Below are positions 45,933 through 53,452 of a stretch of DNA of 64,000 nt, one piece after another. Each line of letters opens with the position of its first letter. The stretch's first letter is position 1. The stretch covers positions 73,420 through 137,419 of the forward strand of contig CAWKOA010000033.1 of NCBI GenBank assembly GCA_963851025.1. The letters run 5' to 3'. The DNA comes from RYN-230 sp963851025 (lineage in GTDB: Bacteria > Actinomycetota > Actinomycetes > Streptosporangiales > Streptosporangiaceae). The notes beneath the pieces were generated by a model that searched no databases, had not been told where the DNA came from, and saw only the letters and a program-made list of their open reading frames with translations. A program made the translations under genes and the position numbers.

Positions 45933-47138
45933 ATGGATTTCGAGTTCTCCGCGCGGTCGGCGCAGCTCCAGGAGGACCTCCTGGCCTTCATGGACAGCCA
46001 CGTGTACCCGGCCGAGGAACTGTACGAAAGCCAGCTCACCGCCTCGGGGGACCCGCACAGCCAGCCCCCGGTCATGGAAGAGCTGAAGGCGGCCGCCCGG
46101 GCCCGCGGCCTGTGGAACCTGTTCCTGCCCGATACGGCCTGGGGGGCCGGGCTGGGCAACACCGACTACGCCCCGCTGGCCGAGATCATGGGCCGCTCGG
46201 TGATCGCCCCGGAGGCGCTGAACTGCTCCGCCCCGGATACCGGCAACATGGAGCTGCTGGTGCTGTTCGGCACCGAGGCGCAGCAGCGTGAGTGGCTGGT
46301 CCCCCTGCTGGACGGCACGATCCGGTCCTGCTTCGCGATGACCGAGCCCGCGGTGTCCAGCTCGGACGCCAGCAACATCTCCGCCACCATCACCCGCGAC
46401 GGCGACTCGCTGGTGCTCAACGGCCGGAAATGGTGGACCTCGGGGATCCTGAACAAGGACTGCAAGCTGATGATCTTCATGGGTGCCACCGACCCCGGCG
46501 GTGACGCCCACCGCCGCCAGAGCATGGTCCTGGTGCCCACCGACACCCCGGGCCTCACCGTGCTGCGCAACCTGCCGGTGTTCGGCTACATCGACCGGCT
46601 CGGCCACGGCGAGGTGCAGTTCACCGACGTCCGGGTCCCCGCGGCGAACCTGCTCGGCGCGGAGGGCGGCGGCTTCGCCATGGCCCAGGCCCGGCTCGGC
46701 CCCGGCCGGGTGCACCACGCGATGCGTGCGATCGGGATGGCCGAGCGGGCCCTGGAGCTGATGTGCCGCCGGGTGACGTCCCGGGTCGCGTTCGGCGGCC
46801 CGCTGGCCGACCAGGGCGTGGTCCGCGAGTGGATCGCCCGCAGCCGGGTCGAGATCGACCAGGCCCGGCTGCTGGTGCTCAAGGCCGCCTGGCTGATGGA
46901 CAGCCAGGGCAACAAGGCCGCCCGGACCGAGGTCGCGGAGATCAAGGTGGCCGCGCTCGACGTGGCCCACCGGGTGATCGACCGGGCCGTGCAGGCGCAC
47001 GGCGCCGCGGGAGTCAGCAACGACACCCCGCTGGCCCGGATGTACACCAGCGCCCGGGCGCTGCGGATCGCCGACGGCCCGGACGAGGTGCACCTGCGCA
47101 CCGTGGCCCGCCGTGAGCTGGCGAAGTACCGTGGCTGA
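45933..47138 (+). CDS. acyl-CoA dehydrogenase of the ACAD10/ACAD11/FadE2 type
   Basis: A 401-residue ACAD. N-terminal MDFEFSARSAQLQEDLLAFMDSHVYPAE, central CFAMTEPAVSSSDASNI and GRKWWTSGI, and the C-terminal RIADGPDEVHLRTVARRELAKY are diagnostic of this branch, which lacks the classical YEGT Glu. Relatives eliminate phosphate from 4-phosphoacyl-CoAs made by an APH-type kinase; such a kinase is at 29087 under the same operator. It heads a six-gene operon (ACAD-SDR-ECH-DUF35-thiolase-ACAD). RBS GAGGAG. Confidence 0.9.
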   Translation: MDFEFSARSAQLQEDLLAFMDSHVYPAEELYESQLTASGDPHSQPPVMEELKAAARARGLWNLFLPDTAWGAGLGNTDYAPLAEIMGRSVIAPEALNCSAPDTGNMELLVLFGTEAQQREWLVPLLDGTIRSCFAMTEPAVSSSDASNISATITRDGDSLVLNGRKWWTSGILNKDCKLMIFMGATDPGGDAHRRQSMVLVPTDTPGLTVLRNLPVFGYIDRLGHGEVQFTDVRVPAANLLGAEGGGFAMAQARLGPGRVHHAMRAIGMAERALELMCRRVTSRVAFGGPLADQGVVREWIARSRVEIDQARLLVLKAAWLMDSQGNKAARTEVAEIKVAALDVAHRVIDRAVQAHGAAGVSNDTPLARMYTSARALRIADGPDEVHLRTVARRELAKYRG

Positions 47139-47916
47139 CCCCACCGGGCCGCTGGCGGGCCGCCACGCGCTGGTCACCGGGGCGTCGCGGGGGATCGGCC
47201 GGGCCATCGCCGAGGCGTTCGCGGCGGCCGGCGCCGACGTGATGATCTCCTCCCGGAAGGCCGACGCGCTCAGGCAGGTCGCCGAGGGTGCCGCGGAGCG
47301 CGGGCTGCCCGGCCGGATCATCTGGCAGGCCGCGCACGCGGGCAAGCCCGCGGAGGCGCAGGCCTGCGTGGCCGAGACGGTCCGCCAGCTCGGCTCAGTC
47401 AACATCCTGGTCAGCAACGCCGCGACCAACCCTTACTTCGGCGACCTGGCCGGGCTGGATGTGGCCCGGGCGGAGAAGACGTTCCAGGTCAACCAGCTGG
47501 GCGTGCTGACCTGGGCCCAGCAGGCCTGGCAGGCCTCGATGCGCGAGCACGGCGGGGCGATCATCAACGTGGCCTCCATCGGCGGGTTCATGGTCGAGCC
47601 GATGATCGGGTTCTACAACGTGACCAAGGCCGCCGTGATCCAGCTGACCCGGCAGCTGGCCTACGAGATGGCCCCCGGCGTGCGGGTCAACGCGATCGCG
47701 CCCGGCCTGGTCAAGACGGACATGGCCCGCGGCCTGTGGCAGGGGCGGGAGCCGGAGCAGTCGCGCCGCATCCCGCTGGGCCGCCTGGGCGAGACCGCCG
47801 ACATCGCCAGCGCCGCGGTCTTCCTGGCCAGCGAGGCGGCGTCGTGGATTACCGGGCACACGCTCGTCGTGGACGGCGGCGCGATGATCGCGCCGTCCGT
47901 CCCCGCCGGGGACTAA
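47131..47916 (+). CDS. SDR family oxidoreductase
   Basis: A 261-residue Rossmann dehydrogenase. Motifs are LVTGASRGIGRAIAEAF, SNAATNP (NNAG position), the catalytic Ser-Tyr-Lys in NVASIGGFMVEPMIGFYNVTKAA, and INAIAPGLVKT-like text. The C-terminus (WITGHTLVVDGGAMI) is that of 3-oxoacyl reductase-like SDRs. GTG 47131 overlaps the ACAD stop; a GTG at 47113 is an alternative. Likely oxidises a hydroxyacyl-CoA intermediate. Confidence 0.85.
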   Translation: MADPTGPLAGRHALVTGASRGIGRAIAEAFAAAGADVMISSRKADALRQVAEGAAERGLPGRIIWQAAHAGKPAEAQACVAETVRQLGSVNILVSNAATNPYFGDLAGLDVARAEKTFQVNQLGVLTWAQQAWQASMREHGGAIINVASIGGFMVEPMIGFYNVTKAAVIQLTRQLAYEMAPGVRVNAIAPGLVKTDMARGLWQGREPEQSRRIPLGRLGETADIASAAVFLASEAASWITGHTLVVDGGAMIAPSVPAGD

Positions 47917-47973
47917 CAGGACAGGCACGGGCCGGGCGGAGCTCGGGCACGCTCTAGTCGCAGGAGACGGGCA

Positions 47974-48783
47974 ATGGACTACCAGGAGATCCGCTACGGG
48001 CAGGCCGAGGGGGCGGGCCCGCAGGTCGTGCAGGTCACGCTGGACCGGCCGGCCGCGCTGAACGCGTACACCTCGCGGATGTGCGAGGAGCTGAACGACG
48101 CGCTGCTGCGTTACGCCCGGGACGAGGACGCCCGGGTTCTCGTGCTGACCGGCGCCGGGCGGGCCTTCTGCGCCGGCGGGGACGTGGCCAGCCAGGTCGA
48201 GGTGGAGGAGGCGGCCCGGCGCCAGCTCGGTCACGGCGTGGTGATGCGGGAGCGGATGCACCTGCTCGTCCAGTCCATGTACCGGATGGACAAGCCGCTG
48301 ATCGCGATGATCAACGGGCCGGCCGTGGCCGGCGGCCTCACCCTGGCCCTGCTGTGCGACTTCCGGGTCGCGGCCTGGAGCGCGCGGCTGGGCGACACCA
48401 GCGGCCGGGCGGGCCTGCTGCCCGACGAGGGCGGCGCCTGGCTGTTCCCCCGGGTGATGGGGATCGCCGCGGCGACCCGGATGACGCTGCTGAGCGAGCT
48501 GTACGACGCGTCCACCGCGCAGCAGCTCGGCCTGGTCGGCGACGTGGTCCCCGATGAGCAGCTGCTCGACCGGACCATGCAGCTCGCGGACGAGCTGGCC
48601 GCGCGGGCGCCGCTCGCGGTCCGGGTGGCCAAGCGGATGATGCGCCGGTCGCTGGAGCTGACCTTCGAGCAGTCGCTGGGCGACGCCGAGTACGCGGTCA
48701 ACATCGTCAACGACAGCCAGGACGTGCAGGAGGGCGTGGCCGCCTTCCTGGAGAAGCGCGCCCCCGTGTTCCGGGGGCGCTGA
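47974..48783 (+). CDS. enoyl-CoA hydratase family protein
   Basis: A 269-residue crotonase. Motifs are GAGRAFCAGGDVASQV and NGPAVAGGLTLALLCDFRVA. The second catalytic region contains GRAGLLPDEGGAWLFPRVMG, so a Glu is available. RBS AGGAGA. It directly abuts the DUF35 gene. Confidence 0.85.
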   Translation: MDYQEIRYGQAEGAGPQVVQVTLDRPAALNAYTSRMCEELNDALLRYARDEDARVLVLTGAGRAFCAGGDVASQVEVEEAARRQLGHGVVMRERMHLLVQSMYRMDKPLIAMINGPAVAGGLTLALLCDFRVAAWSARLGDTSGRAGLLPDEGGAWLFPRVMGIAAATRMTLLSELYDASTAQQLGLVGDVVPDEQLLDRTMQLADELAARAPLAVRVAKRMMRRSLELTFEQSLGDAEYAVNIVNDSQDVQEGVAAFLEKRAPVFRGR

Positions 48784-49326
48784 ATGGCCGCGGAAGCTGG
48801 TGCACCGGCCGGCACGGCGGAGCGGACGGCGGCCGTGCGCGGCCTGCCGCCCGTTGCGGAGAATCTGTTCTCGTGGCAGGACGGGGCGCCGCGGCTGATC
48901 GGGTCGGCCTGCCGGGTGTGCGGCACGCTGGCCTTCCCGCAGCAGCAATCCTGCCCGCGGTGCTGCGGCGAGGACGTGGCGGCCACGCTGCTGCCGGCCG
49001 AGGGCACGCTGTGGTCCTGGACCGTGCAGCGGTTCCCGCCGAAGTCGCCGCCGTACGCCGGCGGAGAGGCGGAATTCCAGCCGTTCGCGGTCGGCTACGT
49101 GGCCCTGGACGGCGGGATCGCGGTGCAGGGCCGGCTGACCGGGTCCGGGCCGGACGGTTACCGCATCGGCATGCCGATGCGCCTGGTCATCGAGCCATTC
49201 CTCCGCAACGACGGGATCGTGGTGGCGGCCTACGCGTTTGCCCCGGGCCCGCGGGGCCACGCAGAGCCCCCGGGCGCTGACGGGGGACCGGCCGGCGGGC
49301 TGGGAGAGGGGAGCGCAGAACTATGA
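48784..49326 (+). CDS. DUF35 OB-fold/zinc-ribbon protein, thiolase partner
   Basis: A 180-residue protein. A rubredoxin-like zinc ribbon has Cys43, Cys46, Cys57 and Cys60 (CRVCGT ... CPRCCG). An OB-fold follows (GTLWSWTVQRFPPKSPPY ... PFAVGYVALDGGIAVQGRL). In steroid degraders, DUF35 proteins or domains (ChsH2 C-terminus, HMG-CoA synthase partners) bind CoA and form a complex with a thiolase-fold aldolase. The ATG follows the ECH stop directly, and the stop overlaps the thiolase ATG, so a fixed-ratio complex is likely. Confidence 0.9.
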   Translation: MAAEAGAPAGTAERTAAVRGLPPVAENLFSWQDGAPRLIGSACRVCGTLAFPQQQSCPRCCGEDVAATLLPAEGTLWSWTVQRFPPKSPPYAGGEAEFQPFAVGYVALDGGIAVQGRLTGSGPDGYRIGMPMRLVIEPFLRNDGIVVAAYAFAPGPRGHAEPPGADGGPAGGLGEGSAEL

Positions 49327-50468
49327 GCGGCGGCCTGGCCATCGCCGGCATCGGCATCCACCCGTTCGGCCGCAACGAGGACGTGTCCGGGCTGCAGATG
49401 GCGGTCAGCGCGGCGCGGGCGGCGCTGGCCGACGCCGGGGTGGGCTGGCCGGACATCCAGTTCGCGGTGGGCGGCTCCGACTCCGCGGGCAAGCCGGACA
49501 CGATGGTCAGCCGGCTGGGCCTGACCGGGCTGCCGTTCACCAACGTGATCAACGGCTGCGCCACCGGCGGCGCGTCCCTGCTCACCGCCCGGGCGGCCAT
49601 CGCCTCGGGGACCCATGAGATCGGGCTGGTCGTCGGGTTCGACAAGCACGCGCGGGGCGCGTTCGACCCGCGGCCGGAGGACTGGGGCCTCGGCGGCTGG
49701 TACGGCGACCTGGGCCTGATGCTGACCACGCAGTACTTCGGCATCAAGATCCAGCGCTACATGCACGACCACGGGATCAGCGCCACGTCGCTGGCCCGGG
49801 TGGCGGCCAAGGCGTTCCGCAACGGCGAGCGCAACCCGGCCGCGTGGCGGCGCAAGCCGCTGCCGGTGGACGACATCCTGGCCTCGCCCATGGTCGCCGA
49901 CCCGCTGACCCAGTACATGTTCTGCTCGCCGTCCGCCGGGGCCGTCGCCCTCGTCGTGTGCCACCCTGACCTGGCCGCCCGGTTCCCCGCGCCGCCCGTG
50001 TACGTCCGGGCCGTGTCCATGCGGTCGCGCCGTTTCGGCTCCTTCGAGGTGTTCAGCCCGAGCATCCCGGTCGACCGCGGGCCGTCACCCTCGCAGGAGG
50101 CGGCGCAGGCCGCCTACGCCGAGGCCGGCATCGGCCCCGGCGAGTTCGACGTGATTCAGGTGCAGGACACCGAGTCCGGCGCGGAGCTGATGCACCTGGC
50201 CGAGTGCGGGCTGTGCGAGCACGGCGCGCAGGAAGAGCTGATGCGCACCGGCGCGACCGAGATCGGCGGCCCGATGCCGGTCAACACCGACGGCGGGTGC
50301 ATCGCCAGCGGCGAGCCGATCGGTGCCTCAGGCCTGCGCCAGGTCTACGAGACCGTGCTCCAGCTGCGCGGTCAGGCCGGCGACCGGCAGGTGGACGGGG
50401 CCCGGACCGGGTTCACCCACGTGTACGGCGCACCGGGGATCAGCGCCTGCGCGGTGCTGAGCCGGTGA
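49323..50468 (+). CDS. thiolase-fold lipid-transfer protein, Ltp2/aldolase-like
   Basis: A 381-residue thiolase-superfamily protein. Cys79 sits in the usual nucleophile position (NGCATGGASL). The GHP histidine motif reads SGEPIGASG, with Glu331 in place of His. The last CxG motif reads HVYGAPGISAC. With two of three thiolase catalytic groups changed, it probably does not perform thiolysis. Ltp2-type proteins with DUF35 partners perform retro-aldol cleavage of steroid side-chain CoA esters, and the neighbouring genes fit that. Confidence 0.85.
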   Translation: MSGGLAIAGIGIHPFGRNEDVSGLQMAVSAARAALADAGVGWPDIQFAVGGSDSAGKPDTMVSRLGLTGLPFTNVINGCATGGASLLTARAAIASGTHEIGLVVGFDKHARGAFDPRPEDWGLGGWYGDLGLMLTTQYFGIKIQRYMHDHGISATSLARVAAKAFRNGERNPAAWRRKPLPVDDILASPMVADPLTQYMFCSPSAGAVALVVCHPDLAARFPAPPVYVRAVSMRSRRFGSFEVFSPSIPVDRGPSPSQEAAQAAYAEAGIGPGEFDVIQVQDTESGAELMHLAECGLCEHGAQEELMRTGATEIGGPMPVNTDGGCIASGEPIGASGLRQVYETVLQLRGQAGDRQVDGARTGFTHVYGAPGISACAVLSR

Positions 50469-51676
50469 GCGGCGCCGTGAGCGACCTCGCGGACTGGACG
50501 GCCGGCGCGCGGGACTGGTTGCGGTCCTGCGCGCGGCCCCGGGACGGCGGGCCTGAGCGCGGGCTGGGGTCGGTGGCCGTGTTCGACAACCTGACGTTCG
50601 AGCAGGAACAGGAGCAGCTGGCGGCGGCCGCCGGGTGGCAGCAGGCCAAGCTGGCCGCTGGCTACGGGGCCATCACCTGGCCGCCGGAGCACGGCGGCGC
50701 GGGACTGCCGGCCGCCTACGCGGACGCGTTCGGCCGGGAGGAGGCGCGGTTCGCCGTGCCCCGGAAGAACGAGCTGTTCTCGGTCACGCTCGAGCTGGTC
50801 GCGCCCACCATCGCCGCGTTCGGCACCCCGGCCCAGCAGCGTGAGCTGATTCCCCGGCTGCTGGCCGCCGAGGTGTTCGTCTGCCAGCTCTTCTCCGAGC
50901 CGGGGGCGGGCAGCGACCTGGCCTCGCTGTCGCTGCGCGCCGAGCGGCGGGGCGGCGGCTGGGTGCTCAACGGGCAGAAGGTCTGGACGTCCGGGGCCCG
51001 GCACGCGGCGCTGGGCGAGCTGATCGCCCGGACCGACCCGGGGCAGGCCAGGCATCGCGGGCTGACCGCCTTCCTGGTGCCGATGGACGCGCCCGGGGTG
51101 GAGATCCGCCCGATCCGGCAGATGAGCGGCGGGTCGAGCTTCAACGAGGTCTTCTTCACCGATGTCGTGGTGGCAGACGAGGCACGCCTCGGCGAGGTCG
51201 GCCAGGGCTGGCAGGTGGCGATGGCCACGCTCGGGTTCGAGCGGGCGGCCTCCGGCGCGGGCGCGCAGCAGCCGGGCGGCTCCTTCGCCCAGGTGGTGGC
51301 GACGGCCCGTGAGCTGGGCGTGCAGGACGACCCGCTGGTCCGGCAGATGCTGGCCGACCTGTACGTGCGGTCGGAGGTGCAGCGCCGGTACGCGGAGAAG
51401 ATGACCCAGTCCGCCGCGGCCGGCCAGCCGGGCGAGGAAGGGTCGGTGCTCAAGCTGATGTGGTCGGCGAACCTGATGCGGACCTCCGCCGTGGTGACCG
51501 AGCTGCTGGGGCCGCGGCTGATCGCGGACACCGGGGAGCCGGGCACTTTTGGCTGGTCCGAGCATCTGCTGGGGGCGCCTGGCTACCGGATCGCCGGCGG
51601 CACCGAGGAAATCCAGCGGAACATCATCGCCGAGCGGGTGCTGGGCCTGCCCCGCGAGCCCCGGCCGCCCGCCTGA
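50465..51676 (+). CDS. acyl-CoA dehydrogenase
   Basis: A 403-residue ACAD. Features are YGAITWPPEHGGAGLP, CQLFSEPGAGSDLASL, GQKVWTSGARHA, FNEVFFTDVVV and AGGTEEIQRNIIAERVLGLPREP, with a Glu in the GGTEE motif as in many actinobacterial FadEs. GTG start overlapping the thiolase stop (GTGA). Last gene of the six-gene operon. Confidence 0.9.
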   Translation: MSGAVSDLADWTAGARDWLRSCARPRDGGPERGLGSVAVFDNLTFEQEQEQLAAAAGWQQAKLAAGYGAITWPPEHGGAGLPAAYADAFGREEARFAVPRKNELFSVTLELVAPTIAAFGTPAQQRELIPRLLAAEVFVCQLFSEPGAGSDLASLSLRAERRGGGWVLNGQKVWTSGARHAALGELIARTDPGQARHRGLTAFLVPMDAPGVEIRPIRQMSGGSSFNEVFFTDVVVADEARLGEVGQGWQVAMATLGFERAASGAGAQQPGGSFAQVVATARELGVQDDPLVRQMLADLYVRSEVQRRYAEKMTQSAAAGQPGEEGSVLKLMWSANLMRTSAVVTELLGPRLIADTGEPGTFGWSEHLLGAPGYRIAGGTEEIQRNIIAERVLGLPREPRPPA

Positions 51677-51686
51677 CGGCCGCCAC

Positions 51687-51692
51687 TAGGCT
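51687..51692 (+). promoter_or_regulatory. -10 box TAGGCT, leaderless start
   Basis: TAGGCT, exactly six bases, then ATG 51699. No RBS. Confidence 0.55.
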
Positions 51693-51698
51693 GGCGGA

Positions 51699-52365
51699 AT
51701 GCGCGTAGTGATCGCTGGAGGGCACGGGAAGATCGCGCTCCTGCTGGAGGGCCTGCTTGCCGGGCGCGGGGACCAGGCCGTGGGACTGATCAGGAATCCG
51801 GTGCAAGCCGCCGACGTCCACCAGGCCGGCGCCGAAGCTGTCGTGTGCGATCTGGAGACGGCTTCCGTCGATGATGTCGCAGCCCTGCTGTCCGGAGCCG
51901 GCGCGGTGGTATTCGCGGCGGGTGCTGGCCCGGGCAGTGGCGTGCCCCGTAAGGACTCCGTTCGACCGGGGCGCCTCCGTGCTGATGGCCGCCGCGGCCG
52001 GGCGGGCCGGAGTACGCCGGTTCGTGCAGGTCTCCTCGATGGGAGCCGGCCAGCCGCCCAGCCCTGACGGTGATGAGGTCTGGGCCGCTTACATCAACGC
52101 CAAGACAGCCGCCGAAGACGATCTGCGTTCCCGGGACCTGGACTGGATCATCCTGCGGCCCGGCGGTCTCACCGATGCCCAGCCTGCCGGCCGGGTTCAC
52201 CTCGCGGCCCCGCCGGTTCCCCGCGGCACCATTCCCCGCGCCGACGTCGCCGCGGTCATCGCGGCGCTGCTCGGCCATCCTGGCGGCACGCACCAGACGC
52301 TTGAACTGGTCGGCGGGGATACCCCCGTTGACGAGGCCGTCCGCAGCATTTCCGCGCCAGGCTGA
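51699..52365 (+). CDS. NAD(P)-binding (atypical SDR) protein, frameshifted
   Basis: About 221 residues when corrected. The N-terminal Rossmann motif is VVIAGGHGKIALLL. A midpoint frame change near 51961 separates AVVFAAGAGPGSGVPRKDSV from DRGASVLMAAAAGRAGVRRFVQVSSMGAG. The tail (YINAKTAAEDDLRSRDLDWIILRPGGLT ... LELVGGDTPVDEAV) is typical of the NmrA/YwnB-like group. Uncorrected, the first frame stops at 52067. Fold clear, substrate unknown; a sequence error is likely. Confidence 0.8.
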
Positions 52366-52450
52366 GCGCGGCGGAGCGATCGCGCGCCGTATAGCAAGGC
52401 GGGCCACGCGGCTGGCGCGAGGCGGCGGGGACGCGGGGTGTGCGGTCGCG

Positions 52451-53290
52451 CTAGGGGGCCGGCCGCCCAGGGTGGGACGGCTGGCTGGACTGGGCCTGGC
52501 CCGCCGCGGGCGGCTGGCCAGCGGCCGGGGGCGGGCCAGGCGGGAACCCCTGGCCCGGCACGGACGGGCGGCCGCCGATGAAGTCCACCCAGTCGGTCTG
52601 GACGGGCGCCCACCGGCGGTCGAAGTCGGCGGCCCGGCGGGTGGCCCGTTCCAGCCGCTCGCCGTGGTACCACCGGCGGGCCCACAGCGACGAGGGCCGG
52701 GCCAGCCGGACCGCCCCGACCCAGGCGACGGGCGCCACGAACAGGCCGAACAGCGCGCACCGGTACTTACCTTTCAGGGCGCAAACCACCGTGAACAGGC
52801 CGTCGATGACGAGCAGGACGGTCGCGCTCACCCGGATCGTCCGCTCGATCGTGCCTTCGCCCTGGATGCCGAACGGGGTGAACCCGACCAGGGCCAGGCC
52901 GAGGCAGGCGGCCGTCAGCGTCACGGCCTCGACCGAGAGCTGGCCCTCGCCGCTCCAGTACACGTCCTCCAGGTGCAGGATCAGCGCGAACTCGTCCAGG
53001 ACGAGAGACATCCCGATCCCCACGGCCACGCCAGAGAAGGAGAGCCAGGCCAGTGACCCGGGTCCGCCGATCGCGGTGAAGGCCCCGACGATCAGCAGGA
53101 TCAGGCCGGGAACCGCGTGGTGGATGTGCGTCCCGGACGCCGTGACGTTATTGCGGAACGGGCCCCGGCCATCGCGGATGAGCCGGGTGATCGTCCGCGT
53201 GGACACGAAGGTCACGACGAAAGCCAGGAAGCACAGGCCAAGCGGCAGTTTGCCCGCCGCGATGACGTCGCGCTCCCACCACGAACCCAT
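52451..53290 (-). CDS. conserved integral membrane protein
   Basis: A 279-residue protein with about six TM segments (LPLGLCFLAFVVTFVS, AVPGLILLIVGAFTAIGG, FSGVAVGIGMSLVLDEFALILH, TLTAACLGLALVGF, VSATVLLVIDGLFTVVCAL, ALFGLFVAPVAWVGAVRL), a conserved HIHH motif before TM2 and a Pro/Gly/Gln-rich C-terminal tail. Known as a hypothetical in actinomycetes; no function assigned. Confidence 0.7.
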   Translation of the reverse strand: MGSWWERDVIAAGKLPLGLCFLAFVVTFVSTRTITRLIRDGRGPFRNNVTASGTHIHHAVPGLILLIVGAFTAIGGPGSLAWLSFSGVAVGIGMSLVLDEFALILHLEDVYWSGEGQLSVEAVTLTAACLGLALVGFTPFGIQGEGTIERTIRVSATVLLVIDGLFTVVCALKGKYRCALFGLFVAPVAWVGAVRLARPSSLWARRWYHGERLERATRRAADFDRRWAPVQTDWVDFIGGRPSVPGQGFPPGPPPAAGQPPAAGQAQSSQPSHPGRPAP

Positions 53291-53452
53291 GCCCCTGATC
53301 GTGGCAGAACCGGGCGGCCGCTGGCCCGCCGCCCCGCGCAGGTCCGGGGAATCGCGCCTGCCCGCGCCCCGGTAAGACCGTTATGTGTGAAATGGGAGAG
53401 ATCATGGAGAGGTGCGCGGCAAGCCTGCCGGAACGCCGGGACACTCGTCTAG

